64,000 bases of DNA from Saprospiraceae bacterium. GTDB lineage: Bacteria; Bacteroidota; Bacteroidia; Chitinophagales; Saprospiraceae. The notes under the pieces are model-generated. The model saw only the letters and a program-made list of their open reading frames with translations, did not search any database and was not told the DNA's origin. Below, one piece after another: positions 17,061 through 26,401 of the stretch; position 1 is the stretch's first letter; the number at the start of each line of letters is the position of its first letter. Both the position numbers and the translations under genes were made by a program. The stretch lies in the NCBI GenBank assembly GCA_028285545.1, contig JANQPA010000036.1, forward strand, positions 1-64,000, in the 5' to 3' direction.

Positions 17061-17103
17061 CCCAAATATCCAATTATCCTAACACACCAATACACTTATT
17101 ACA

Positions 17104-18969
17104 ATGTCAAAGTCAAACTCCTTTCTCCTTTTTATCTTTTTTTCCTTTTCAGTAAGCCTTTTTTCCCAGAAGCCAGTCGTTAATAAAGTCGAACCTCCCA
17201 ATTGGTGGATAGGCATGAAGTGGAATACTGTTCAGCTTATGCTATATGGAGAGAATCTGGAGGGAATAATGGCAAATGTTGAGCAAGAAGGCTTGAATAT
17301 CCAAACCGTTCACACCTTAAAAAATCCCAACTATGCATTTTTGGACCTCAAAATTTCCCCAGATCTGGAGCCTGGAACTTATCCCATCAATCTGACCAAG
17401 AATGGACATAGCACCACCATTAATTATAAAATAGAAAACCGAGAAAATAATGAGGGGAGACATCAAGGCTACGATCAATATGATGTGATGTATTTGATCA
17501 CTCCAGATAGGTTTGCCAATGGTGATCCCGCAAATGATAAAGTGGAAGGGTTACGAGATGAATTTAATCGATCTGTTGATGGCATGCGCCACGGAGGAGA
17601 CCTGAGAGGGATCATCAATCGTCTTGATTATTTAAAGGATTTGGGCATCACTACTTTGTGGTTAAACCCAGTATTGGAAAATAGTGGGCGGGGAAGTTAT
17701 CATGGATATGCTGCTACTGATTTGTATCAAATTGATGCTCGATTTGGAACCAATGAAGACTATAAAGAATTGGTTGAAAAATGTCATCAAAGGGGTTTGA
17801 AGGTAGTGTTCGATCATGTTAATAATCACATTGGGATTGAACATGATTGGATGAATAACTTACCAATGGAAGATTGGATCAATGGCAGTAAGGACAATTA
17901 CATTCTTGATCGGCACTACAAATACTCCATTTTTGATCCTAATGATGATGGAACTTCTGCACAAATGCTGCGCGATTTCTGGTTTGTACCTTCCATGCCG
18001 GATTTGAACCAAAGAAATCCTTATGTTGCAAAATACCTTACTCAAAACATGATCTGGTGGATAGAATATACTGGATTAGATGGCATAAGAGAGGATACTT
18101 ACCCTTATCCAGATCAGCCTTTTATGGCCGATTGGTCAAAGGCATTACTCCATGAATATCCCAATCTGAATATCGTAGGAGAAATATGGAATCCTGATCC
18201 TGTAGCTTGCGCCATTTTTCAAACGGGATCACCTCTAAGTGATCAGCTAGGATATGAAACTCATTTACCCTGTGTGATGGATTTTCCCATGTCAAATGTC
18301 TTAAGAGAGTATTTGCAAGGGAAACGATTGGAACCTCTTTATGGGGTTTTTGCGCAGGATTTTTTATATGGTGATCCCAGAAACGTACTCACCTTTATTG
18401 ACAATCACGATATGACCAGAGGGATTTTTGAGACGAAGGGCGCAGACTGGAAAACGAAAAACAAAAAAATTAAGCAGGCACTTACCATACTAATGACTAC
18501 CCGGGGAATTCCACAATTATTATATGCCACTGAGATTAACATGAAAGGCGGCCAAAGCCATGTGGAGCTTAGAGCTGATTTTCCGGGGGGCTGGAAAGAG
18601 GATGATAGAAATGCCTTCGAAGATTCTGGTCGGACGGAAGAAGAAAACGATGTTTTTAATTTTACCAAAAAATTATTGAATTTAAGATTGCAACAGCCAG
18701 AATTGGTAGATGGAAAATTCATCCAGTTTTCTCCTACCTATCGTAGGAATGTATATAAATACCTTAAAATTGGGGCCAATCACACCTATTTGATGATTAT
18801 TAATGGTCATGATCAGGAAAAGGAAATTGATTTGTCAGAATTAAACCGTCATTTGGATGGAGTTAAATCTTTTCAAAATCTAATGAATGATGAAATAATC
18901 CCTTATGATCAATCAGGTACACTTAAAATGGAGGCATTAGGTGTTTACATTCTTCAATTGAAAAAATGA
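17104..18969 (+). CDS. Secreted GH13 alpha-glucanase (cyclomaltodextrinase/neopullulanase type)
   Basis: A 621-residue enzyme of glycoside hydrolase family 13. A signal peptide (about 1-22, ending LFSQ) is followed by the cyclomaltodextrinase N-terminal beta domain (about 25-115), which begins VEPPNWW. The TIM barrel has the four GH13 regions: DHVNNH, nucleophile Asp331 (GIRED), acid/base Glu360 (IVGEIWN) and Asp436 (FIDNHD). A C-terminal beta domain ends the protein. It should cleave alpha-1,4 or alpha-1,6 glucans, cyclodextrins or pullulan in the periplasm. The gene has a repeat-rich leader and is divergent from an AraC regulator. Exact substrate is not readable. Confidence 0.92.
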   Translation: MSKSNSFLLFIFFSFSVSLFSQKPVVNKVEPPNWWIGMKWNTVQLMLYGENLEGIMANVEQEGLNIQTVHTLKNPNYAFLDLKISPDLEPGTYPINLTKNGHSTTINYKIENRENNEGRHQGYDQYDVMYLITPDRFANGDPANDKVEGLRDEFNRSVDGMRHGGDLRGIINRLDYLKDLGITTLWLNPVLENSGRGSYHGYAATDLYQIDARFGTNEDYKELVEKCHQRGLKVVFDHVNNHIGIEHDWMNNLPMEDWINGSKDNYILDRHYKYSIFDPNDDGTSAQMLRDFWFVPSMPDLNQRNPYVAKYLTQNMIWWIEYTGLDGIREDTYPYPDQPFMADWSKALLHEYPNLNIVGEIWNPDPVACAIFQTGSPLSDQLGYETHLPCVMDFPMSNVLREYLQGKRLEPLYGVFAQDFLYGDPRNVLTFIDNHDMTRGIFETKGADWKTKNKKIKQALTILMTTRGIPQLLYATEINMKGGQSHVELRADFPGGWKEDDRNAFEDSGRTEEENDVFNFTKKLLNLRLQQPELVDGKFIQFSPTYRRNVYKYLKIGANHTYLMIINGHDQEKEIDLSELNRHLDGVKSFQNLMNDEIIPYDQSGTLKMEALGVYILQLKK

Positions 18970-19107
18970 TGCTATTTTCAGGATGATAATAGAAGTAGTA
19001 TAAATCTATACCCCAATACCTTAATATTTAAGTAATCCGAATTAGGTGATTAGGATATCCATTACTTATAAAATTCAAACCATCCTTTATTTTTAAGAAA
19101 ACTGTGT

Positions 19108-20715
19108 ATGAAACTTAAACAAACCGTTATTTTTTCACTTTTACTATTTCTTCTTTTTCAATGCACTTCTAATCCTGATTCAGAATTAAGTGAAGAAAAA
19201 GGACCCCCAAATATCATTCTCATCATATCTGATGATCATGCTTTTCAAGCATTAAGTGCCTATGATTCAACCTTAATTCAGACACCCAATATTGATAGGC
19301 TTGCCAAGGAGGGTGTTTTATTTAATCGGGCCTTTGTGAGCAACTCCATTTGTTCACCGAGTAGAGCGGTGATTTTAACCGGAAAGCATTCCCATTTAAA
19401 TGGGCTAAGAGACAATATTCAGATATTTGATAGTACCCAACAGACCTTCCCAAAATTGCTGCAGCAAGAAGGTTATCAGACTGCGGTGCTAGGAAAATGG
19501 CATCTCAAATCTCAACCCACTGGTTTTGATTATTGGAGGGTTTTACCTGATCAAGGACATTACTATCAACCAGAATTTAGAACACCAAATGGATTAGACA
19601 CCATCGATGGGTATGTGACGGATGTTATCACCGACTTGGCCATCAACTGGCTTGATAATTTGAGAAATGATACCATGCCTTTTATGATGATGTACAATCA
19701 TAAAGCACCTCACCGTGAGTGGCTTCCTGGTCCCAATCACCTTGGTGCTTTTATGGCTGAACCCTTAGCTGAACCTGCTTCACTTTTTGATGATTATCAA
19801 GGGAGGGGAAGAGCTGCCAGAGAAGCAGAAATGCGAATCTCAGACCACATGGGTTTAACAAACGATAATAAAATTGACTCTGAGATTGTTGACGAATTAG
19901 GTTTTAAAGAATTTATGGGATGGTACGTTCCTGTTTCCAAAGCAAATGTCGATCGTATGTCAGAGGAGGATCGAAAAAGATGGGATGCCGTCTATCAGCC
20001 CATCAACGAACAGTTTAAAAATAATACCCCTAAAGGAGATGACCTGACACGTTGGAAATATCAAAGGTATATGCAGGACTACCTGGCCAGCATTCTTTCT
20101 TTAGATGAAAATATTGGACGCTTGTTAGACCACTTGGATCAAGAAGGGCTGGCTGAGAACACGCTCATCATTTACATGTCTGATCAAGGTTTTTATTTAG
20201 GTGAACATGGTTGGTTTGACAAACGCTTCATGTATGAAGAGTCTTTCAGAACCCCCATGCTCATGCGCTGGCCTGGACAAATAGAATCAGGGTCACAAAA
20301 TAATGACCTGGTCCAAAACCTAGATATTGCAGAAACTATTTTGGACGCTGCAAATATCAATATCCCAGGTGACATGCAGGGTCAAAGTGTATTACCCCTG
20401 GTAACCAATGAAAAAACATCCTGGAGGGATGCTTTGTACTATCATTATTACGAATATCCTGGAATCCATGCCGTCAAAAGACATTATGGGGTTCGGACAG
20501 ATCGCTACAAGCTAATTCATTTTTACTATAATGTCGACGAATGGGAGCTTTATGATCTTGAGACTGATCCTCAGGAAATGAAAAATGTATACGGTGATCC
20601 TGCCTACCAGGAGGTACAAAACCAATTGATGAAAAGATTGGATGAATTGCAGGTGCAGTATGGGGACTCTGATTCTCTTAGACAGGTGATTTTGCAGGAG
20701 GATTTAAGCCGGTGA
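19108..20715 (+). CDS. Lipoprotein sulfatase (type I, formylglycine-dependent)
   Basis: A 535-residue S1-family sulfatase. A lipobox places the lipidated Cys at residue 19, so it is membrane-anchored. The metal site begins PNIILIISDDH. The modification motif Cys82-Ser-Pro-Ser-Arg is intact, so a formylglycine-generating enzyme encoded elsewhere is needed. GKWH and the late SDQGFYLGEHGWFDK are further family landmarks, and the tail YELYDL-type region is present as WELYDLETDPQE. It probably desulfates a polysaccharide. It follows the GH13 gene by 138 bases. That gap holds a short A/C-rich stretch similar to the other leaders. Confidence 0.92.
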   Translation: MKLKQTVIFSLLLFLLFQCTSNPDSELSEEKGPPNIILIISDDHAFQALSAYDSTLIQTPNIDRLAKEGVLFNRAFVSNSICSPSRAVILTGKHSHLNGLRDNIQIFDSTQQTFPKLLQQEGYQTAVLGKWHLKSQPTGFDYWRVLPDQGHYYQPEFRTPNGLDTIDGYVTDVITDLAINWLDNLRNDTMPFMMMYNHKAPHREWLPGPNHLGAFMAEPLAEPASLFDDYQGRGRAAREAEMRISDHMGLTNDNKIDSEIVDELGFKEFMGWYVPVSKANVDRMSEEDRKRWDAVYQPINEQFKNNTPKGDDLTRWKYQRYMQDYLASILSLDENIGRLLDHLDQEGLAENTLIIYMSDQGFYLGEHGWFDKRFMYEESFRTPMLMRWPGQIESGSQNNDLVQNLDIAETILDAANINIPGDMQGQSVLPLVTNEKTSWRDALYYHYYEYPGIHAVKRHYGVRTDRYKLIHFYYNVDEWELYDLETDPQEMKNVYGDPAYQEVQNQLMKRLDELQVQYGDSDSLRQVILQEDLSR

Positions 20716-20725
20716 TTATGTTTTT

Positions 20726-20931
20726 ACGTTTTCAAGTGTTTAAGTTTAGGTGATGTTGAATTGTAGGAGTCGCTATTTGTTAAGGGCAAATTGCTCACGT
20801 AGATTTCGCTTATTTCGCAGATAACTATTAGCGAAATAAGTGGGATCTGCGTGAGTAAGTAACCTCAAATAAACAGTAACCCCTCCAAATTAAGATTACT
20901 TAAACCTGAACACCCGAACACTTGAAAACGT
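20726..20931. repeat. Nested inverted repeat between convergent genes (dispersed family 1, copy A)
   Basis: The outer arms, 20726-20740 and 20917-20931, are perfectly complementary over 15 bases. Inside lies a 62-base core, 20794-20855, bounded by CTCACGTAGA and TCTGCGTGAG, with an internal GCGAAATAAG pairing. A second member with the same core length and the same bounding arms is at 30633-30694. It fills the gap between a plus-strand sulfatase and a minus-strand aminopeptidase, so it may end transcription from both sides. Confidence 0.75.
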
Positions 20932-20948
20932 GAACACATAACAACTTC

Positions 20949-21713
20949 TCAAATCCCATTCTCCTTCGTCACTACAATAGGCTCCCCATCCGTAACAATG
21001 ATCGTATGCTCATGTTGAGCAACAAAACCATTCTTCTGTGTGGTCATTGTCCAGCCGTTATCTGTTTCATAAGCCCATTTGCTATTTGTGGAAATAAAAG
21101 TTTCTAGGGCTATGACTGAATTTTTTCTAAATCGGCCTTTATTGTATCGATCTTTATAATTGGGAATCTCCTCGGGAGCTTCATGAAGTTTTCTTCCGGT
21201 TCCATGGCCGCATAAATTTCTTATCACTTTAAATCCACGTTTTTTGGCTTCTTTTTCAATAATTGCGCCTACATCGGAAATTCGAACTCTGCTCTTGATA
21301 TTAGACATTGCAATGTGTAATATTTCTTGGGAAGCATCTACCAGGTTTTGAAGATTTTGAATGTCTTTACCTAGGATAAAAGAACCACCATTATCCCCAT
21401 AATATCCCTCTAATTCAGCAGAAACATCAATATTGACCAGGTCTCCTTCCTTCATTATTCGATTAGAAGAAGGAATGCCATGACATACTTCATCATTAAG
21501 ACTGATACAGGTATATCCAGGAAAATTATAGTCCTTCAAAGGTGCAGGTGTGGCACCAAAAGACTGAAGGATGGAGTAACCATAATCATCCAACTCTTTG
21601 GTGCTCATTCCGGCTTGAGCATATTCCCTCATTTTTTTTAGGGTGACAGCTACCACGTGGCCAATTTGTTTTATTCCAGAAAGGTCAGCTGAAGATTCTA
21701 TGGACATAAGCAA
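20949..21713 (-). CDS. map: Methionine aminopeptidase, type I
   Basis: A 254-residue cytosolic metallo-aminopeptidase that removes the initiator Met from new proteins. The pita-bread-fold ligands are all present: Asp96, Asp107, His170 (CGHGTG), Glu204 (ALETF) and Glu235 (QHEHTI), with His79 (CHGIP) as the usual substrate-side His. Length matches the type I family without a zinc-finger extension. The start could also be the Met two codons later. It does not sit in the ribosomal-protein operon where map is often found, so it may be a second copy. Confidence 0.92.
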   Translation of the reverse strand: MLMSIESSADLSGIKQIGHVVAVTLKKMREYAQAGMSTKELDDYGYSILQSFGATPAPLKDYNFPGYTCISLNDEVCHGIPSSNRIMKEGDLVNIDVSAELEGYYGDNGGSFILGKDIQNLQNLVDASQEILHIAMSNIKSRVRISDVGAIIEKEAKKRGFKVIRNLCGHGTGRKLHEAPEEIPNYKDRYNKGRFRKNSVIALETFISTNSKWAYETDNGWTMTTQKNGFVAQHEHTIIVTDGEPIVVTKENGI

Positions 21714-21840
21714 TATTTGGAAATGATTCTTAAAAAATACAATCTAAGTTTTTTTTAACAATTATGAAACAAGAAAAAAAGGAGGACCCATCAAACATAA
21801 TTGAAAAATAGATTACATTGGAGAATATTAAAAAAATGAC

Positions 21841-22269
21841 ATGGTGCCCAATAAAAATGTTCTATACTGCCTTTTCTTAATCCTTTTTTCCTTGCTTAAT
21901 TCGGCCTGCTCCTCCAAATTAAAAAAGGGATCACAAATGATTACAAGGAATTATTGCACTGAAATTGGAAGGTTTGATCTCTTGTTTTATGGTAATCAGG
22001 TGAGTGGCTCTTATGCACTGCTTCCTAAAAAATCGCTGGGATCTATTTGGGGGATTTTAGAAGCTCAAAAAATGACCGGTAGATGGATTGATGGAGATGG
22101 GGAGGGGGATATCATTATTGATTTTAATAAAGATTTTTCCTTTTTTACTACCAATTATCGGAGCGATGAAGAGCCGGAACGCTGGTACACAGACCAATGG
22201 CACGGGTATCTTCGACCAAATGATAATGCAAATTTTGAAGCAGAGGGCAAAAAATATCAATGCGAATAA
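21841..22269 (+). CDS. Hypothetical lipoprotein, 142 residues
   Basis: I do not recognise a family. The N-terminus is a lipoprotein signal peptide with lipobox LNSAC, so it should be membrane-anchored. The mature part is about 120 residues, with repeated Gly/Trp-rich strands (GSYALLP, GSIWG, GRWIDGDGEGD), which suggests a small beta-barrel or lipocalin-like fold. A tiny membrane ORF follows 19 bases later on the same strand. The upstream stretch shows no clear promoter. Confidence 0.6.
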   Translation: MVPNKNVLYCLFLILFSLLNSACSSKLKKGSQMITRNYCTEIGRFDLLFYGNQVSGSYALLPKKSLGSIWGILEAQKMTGRWIDGDGEGDIIIDFNKDFSFFTTNYRSDEEPERWYTDQWHGYLRPNDNANFEAEGKKYQCE

Positions 22270-22288
22270 GCGATTTGAATAAGATCAG

Positions 22289-22477
22289 ATGAAAATTAAA
22301 GAAAAATTGATCCGATATCAGAATAGAGCGGAGGAGAATTATGCTAAGAAAAAATCTTTTAGCAATGCTATCCATTATTTTTTTGCTTTTGGCATTTTTA
22401 TCTCTTCAACTATGTTAGCTGGCATTAGTATGCCCTTTCGAATGCTGCTTAAATTCTTTATCCTAATCGATTTTTAG
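22289..22477 (+). CDS. Possible small membrane protein, 62 residues
   Basis: A short ORF 19 bases after the preceding lipoprotein gene. The first 25 residues are strongly basic and helical, followed by a hydrophobic stretch (about 29-48) that could cross the membrane. No family is recognised. Position and spacing make it plausible as the second gene of a two-gene unit, but an accidental ORF cannot be excluded. Confidence 0.35.
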   Translation: MKIKEKLIRYQNRAEENYAKKKSFSNAIHYFFAFGIFISSTMLAGISMPFRMLLKFFILIDF

Positions 22478-22527
22478 GCCGAATGGTGCGGACTATGTAT
22501 AAAAAACTCTGAACCTTTTGTTGGTCA

Positions 22528-22968
22528 TTACTCTAAACTTTGACCGGTAGTTGATAGAGGGCCACAAGAATCTTTGATATCGAATAGATTGACTTTGATC
22601 TCCTCTTTGCTATTCTTTTGGTAGGCGATGTTCATTGAAAGGTTAAAATCGGGAACCCTACCCAAACCATCTGCCTTAAAACTTATTTCAAGGGATTTTT
22701 GATTGCCCTTGTATGCCTCTTGAAAAGTATGGTGAATCATATATTTAAAACCGCTTTCATCTCCGATACCCATTCCACGAACTGAGATATGGATTTGGCC
22801 ATCCATTAAAACACCGTGTAGAGTTACTTCAGCAATAACTCCCTCACCGTTAATGCAGTTTTCTAATGAAAAAGTTTGTTTTTCCGTGAAAAGATCTGAA
22901 GCCTGTGCATTTAAAGAATTTACCCCAATAAAAAGTAGAAAGCAGAAAGTAAATGTGAAGATTCTCAT
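22528..22968 (-). CDS. Hypothetical secreted protein, about 146 residues
   Basis: The frame is open from 23040, but the Met at 22968 begins a clean signal peptide (MRIFTFTFCFLLFIGV...LNAQ), so that start is chosen. The mature region is about 125 residues with alternating strands and a disulfide candidate pair (the Cys of ENCING and that of DSCGPL). No family is recognised. A secreted or periplasmic location is the only firm inference. It converges with the small ORFs at 21841-22477. Confidence 0.6.
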   Translation of the reverse strand: MRIFTFTFCFLLFIGVNSLNAQASDLFTEKQTFSLENCINGEGVIAEVTLHGVLMDGQIHISVRGMGIGDESGFKYMIHHTFQEAYKGNQKSLEISFKADGLGRVPDFNLSMNIAYQKNSKEEIKVNLFDIKDSCGPLSTTGQSLE

Positions 22969-23225
22969 TATCAATGAATTTTTTTGCTTTGAAAATAGAA
23001 GGGGGAGGGGGATTTTTGATGTAGTATTTCTATAATTCAAAGATGAATGTTTTTTTGCCGTAATATGTTCGCTATTGTTTCAAAAGCATTCATTATTGTT
23101 CCTTTTATCCTGTTAGGTGTTGACACCCCGGGTTTTTTGACGAGTGAAGTCCAGAAAGTGCATATTTGAATGGATATTTTACTATTAAATGCCCCTACCT
23201 TATATTTAAAGAAAATTCAGGCCTT

Positions 23226-24584
23226 ATGATTCGGAATTTCTTTTATTCTCTAATCCTGTTTTTGCTCCATTCTGCTTTGTTATCTCAAACTCCAGAGCAA
23301 GCCTATTTTGAGTGGACAGAGCTTCCATTTTCCAAAGAAGAATTATCAGAGCGGCGTGCCAGATTGATCCAACTTCTTCAACGCCAGGGAAAAACTGGCT
23401 TAGTGCTGATGCCCGCCAGAGATGGCTTTTCCTATGGGGAAACATTTCGCCAATTAGATGACTTTTATTATTTCACCGGATTGGAGTTGCCGAATGCCAT
23501 TTTAGTAATGGATTTGGAGGAGGGAAGCTCAGCAGCTTATGTGCCGGAACGGGATCTAAGATTTGAAAGTGGATCACGGCCTAATGATTTTCCTGGCAGA
23601 CCCTTATTAACCGATCTGGCAATTACCTTATTATCTGGTTTGAATCTGAAGAACATCAAAGATTTTCCTGACTTAATGGATCGGCATGCCCAGGTAGGAG
23701 GATTTGTTTTGGTTAATAGCGGAAGACAGGGACCCGTGTCATTTGCTTCTGATGATTATGTGACTACTCATTCCCCTATCCAAATCTTGATGGAAGCTTT
23801 AGAGAAAAAACATGAAGGTTTAAATTATGAAAACATCTATGGTTCTATTGCGGCCATTCGGATGATAAAATCAGCAGCTGAGATTGAATTAATGCGCAAA
23901 TCAGTTGGTATTACCGTGGAGGGTATAAAATTAACCGCTAAATCTATCAAACCAGGGGTAGATGAACGCTACTTGGAAGGTATATTAGAAGGAAGTTATA
24001 AAGTGAATGGATCTCACCGGCTGGCATTTGGTTCGATCATCAAATCTGGTCCTAACTCTCTTTGGCCCTGGCGTATTTTAGCCACTCACTACAATCGACG
24101 TAATCGGGTAATGGAGGCAGGTGATCTGGTGATTTTAGATGTAGGTTGTGAGTATATGAATTATGTAAGTGATGTTGGACGAACCTTTCCGGTATCCGGT
24201 AAGTTCACTGAAAGGCAGAAAGAAATATTGATTATGGAAACCAGAGTTGCCGATCAAATTATAGATTACATCAAACCTGGTATCACTTTTCAGGATATCC
24301 GAAATTTAACTGATCGAATTATCCCTGCCAAAGCTAAAAAATACATGCAGGTCGGGCTGTTTTTTGGTCATCACCTTGGCTTGTCTACTGGAGATCCCAA
24401 CTTGCCTTTAGCAACATTACAGCCAGGCATGATTTTCACAGTAGAACCCTGGTATTATAATCACGATGAAGAAATTTCTGTATTTACCGAAGATGTGATT
24501 TTAGTAACGGAGGATGGCTGTGAGGTTCTAAGCAAAGGACTGCCACGAACCCCAAAAGAACTTGAAAAACTAATGGAGCAATAA
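23226..24584 (+). CDS. Secreted Xaa-Pro aminopeptidase (M24B, aminopeptidase P)
   Basis: A 452-residue peptidase that removes an N-terminal residue before proline. The frame opens at a TTG (23166), but the Met at 23226 starts a proper signal peptide ending LLSQ, so secretion to the periplasm is likely. The N-terminal domain has the aminopeptidase P pattern (RLIQLL, DDFYYFTG). The metal ligands are in place: two Asp (LDVGCEYMNYVSDVGRTFP), His (FFGHHLGL), Glu (FTVEPW) and Glu (FTEDVILV). It precedes the PanE-like gene by 7 bases and likely heads a three-gene operon. Confidence 0.88.
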   Translation: MIRNFFYSLILFLLHSALLSQTPEQAYFEWTELPFSKEELSERRARLIQLLQRQGKTGLVLMPARDGFSYGETFRQLDDFYYFTGLELPNAILVMDLEEGSSAAYVPERDLRFESGSRPNDFPGRPLLTDLAITLLSGLNLKNIKDFPDLMDRHAQVGGFVLVNSGRQGPVSFASDDYVTTHSPIQILMEALEKKHEGLNYENIYGSIAAIRMIKSAAEIELMRKSVGITVEGIKLTAKSIKPGVDERYLEGILEGSYKVNGSHRLAFGSIIKSGPNSLWPWRILATHYNRRNRVMEAGDLVILDVGCEYMNYVSDVGRTFPVSGKFTERQKEILIMETRVADQIIDYIKPGITFQDIRNLTDRIIPAKAKKYMQVGLFFGHHLGLSTGDPNLPLATLQPGMIFTVEPWYYNHDEEISVFTEDVILVTEDGCEVLSKGLPRTPKELEKLMEQ

Positions 24585-24591
24585 AACAAAA

Positions 24592-25488
24592 ATGCAGTCT
24601 AAACTTAAAATTGGAGTTTTTGGAATTGGCGCTATCGGTTCAGTTATTTCTTCTTTATTACTTCAACAAAATACATTTACTCTCTATTTTTATACCCGAG
24701 CACCTAAAGAAAACATAAAGCTGATTTTTAATAAAAAAAAATCAATCCTGCCCATAAATTCTATTCAAACCATTCAAGATGGGGTGGCTTTAGATTGGTT
24801 GATTTTATGTTTGAAAGAGTATCATTTTCAAGAAGCTAGTTTGAAATTTGTTCATCTTATAAAACCCAATACCAGAATAGCCATTATTCGAAATGGGATT
24901 CGGCTGAAAGAATCCCTATTAAAAATTGCTTCCGAAGAAAATATTTTAGCATGTATGATTGATTGCCCCACACAACCAGTGGGGGATAATTTTTACATGC
25001 AATTGCGAAAGCCTATTGTTACAATGCCTGATGCTGACATTTCAAATTCCTTTGAGCGATTATTTCTTGGACAGCCCATACAATTTAACAAAACTCAGGA
25101 TTTTAAAACGGAAAGCTGGAAAAAGCTTTTGGAAAGTTCGGCTCTTGGTGCGATCCTTTGTTTAAGTGGCGAGACATGCTGGATTTTTCAAGATGAAAAA
25201 TTGGTCAAAATATATGAAGAGCTACTTCTAGAGGGCTTGGCCATTGCCCAGGCAGATGGAGCAAAAATTGATCATTCCTATATTTCTCATTTGATTAAAA
25301 AGCTAAAAAGTTATCCAGATTCGAAAGGAAGTTCTATGCTAAGCGATCGATTAAAAGGGAATCCCATTGAACTAGGAGCAAAAAATGGGATAATTTCAAA
25401 ACTTGCTCAAGAATATGGGATAAAAACTCCTATTAATGATTTAATTTGCGGGCTGCTAAAATATACCAATAGAAAAATAAGAACATAA
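24592..25488 (+). CDS. Ketopantoate reductase family (ApbA/PanE-like)
   Basis: A 298-residue NADP-dependent reductase fold. The Rossmann motif GVFGIGAIGS is at residues 8-17. The C-terminal helical domain has the family pattern ending GAKNGIISKLAQEYGIKTP. Classical PanE reduces 2-dehydropantoate to pantoate for coenzyme A synthesis. This member is divergent, and family members with other 2-keto substrates are common, so the substrate is uncertain. Spacing to the next gene is only 3 bases, so they are co-transcribed. Confidence 0.8.
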   Translation: MQSKLKIGVFGIGAIGSVISSLLLQQNTFTLYFYTRAPKENIKLIFNKKKSILPINSIQTIQDGVALDWLILCLKEYHFQEASLKFVHLIKPNTRIAIIRNGIRLKESLLKIASEENILACMIDCPTQPVGDNFYMQLRKPIVTMPDADISNSFERLFLGQPIQFNKTQDFKTESWKKLLESSALGAILCLSGETCWIFQDEKLVKIYEELLLEGLAIAQADGAKIDHSYISHLIKKLKSYPDSKGSSMLSDRLKGNPIELGAKNGIISKLAQEYGIKTPINDLICGLLKYTNRKIRT

Positions 25489-25491
25489 AAA

Positions 25492-26091
25492 ATGAAAAAA
25501 CCACTTGTATCTCCTCTCGACAGAAATGCCAATAAAGAAGCCGCAGAGATGGCTGATTTTTATGATGAAACCCTCGGCTTTACGCCCAATAGCCTGTTTA
25601 CCATGATGCACCGACCCCGTATTGCCAGTGCCTTTTTAGAAATGAATCAGGCGGTTATGGAAAATAAGGGTAGAGTAACTAGTGCCCTAAAGCGATTATT
25701 GGCTTATTTGTCTTCTAAAACAGCCGGCTGTCGTTATTGTGAAGCCCATGCCATCCGTGCAGCTGCCCGATATGGTTCTGAAGAAGATAAATTGAATCAC
25801 ATTTGGGAATATAAAACCTACCCTGCTTTTTCCGATGCCGAAAGAGCAGTTTTTGATTTTGCTATTGCTGCCTCCTCCATCCCAAATGCAGTGGATGATG
25901 CCATTGCTGATAATTTGCGTAAGCACTGGGAGGATGGAGAGATTGTTGAGATTTTAGGCGTGGTGGCGCTCTTTGGTTACCTCAACCGTTGGAATGATAG
26001 CATGGGAACCCAACTGGAAGAACCAGCTGCCGATGATGGTGAAAAGTATATATCTAAAAACGGCTGGAATAGAGGCAAGCATAGGTATTAA
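25492..26091 (+). CDS. Carboxymuconolactone decarboxylase / AhpD-like protein
   Basis: A 199-residue all-helical protein of the CMD/AhpD family. The redox-type motif Cys80-Arg-Tyr-Cys83 with following Glu and His86 (CRYCEAH) is intact and fits alkylhydroperoxidase-like chemistry. The C-terminal EIVEILGVVALFGYLNRWN is typical. It probably acts in peroxide detoxification or as an oxidoreductase on an unknown substrate. It is the last gene of the aminopeptidase-reductase-CMD run. Confidence 0.85.
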   Translation: MKKPLVSPLDRNANKEAAEMADFYDETLGFTPNSLFTMMHRPRIASAFLEMNQAVMENKGRVTSALKRLLAYLSSKTAGCRYCEAHAIRAAARYGSEEDKLNHIWEYKTYPAFSDAERAVFDFAIAASSIPNAVDDAIADNLRKHWEDGEIVEILGVVALFGYLNRWNDSMGTQLEEPAADDGEKYISKNGWNRGKHRY

Positions 26092-26206
26092 GCTTAAATA
26101 CTACTTGAAAGATTTTACAGATATTTGTTGAATTGCAGAAGTACTATAAGGAACTGTACTTAGGTAATTTTTGTTTTATTATGATATTACCAAATTTATT
26201 TTGGAG

Positions 26207-26374
26207 ATGGTAGAACAAAAAGGTGGATTAACAAATTTGCAACTTGAAATTTTGCAATTGTTTAAGTATGAGTTAAATGAGGAGCAATTATCAGAAATTG
26301 ATTTTCCCAAAGTTGAACTAATGTCATCCATTAATTTTCTGGATAAGTTGAAAGGGATTCAAAAAAATAAGTAG
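26207..26374 (+). CDS. Small hypothetical protein, possibly a degenerate antitoxin-like peptide
   Basis: The frame opens from a TTG at 26171, but Met at 26207 gives a better 55-residue product. The stretch LTNLQLEILQLFKYELNEEQLSEI resembles the N-terminal half of short Bacteroidota/cyanobacterial proteins (LQ.ELL.LF...L.EE.L.EI) often found before toxin genes. The usual second half, with an aromatic W near the end, is missing, and no toxin gene follows. It may be a decayed antitoxin or chance likeness. Confidence 0.35.
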   Translation: MVEQKGGLTNLQLEILQLFKYELNEEQLSEIDFPKVELMSSINFLDKLKGIQKNK

Positions 26375-26401
26375 ATTTTTACTTTTTTTAATACCGTTCA
26401 A

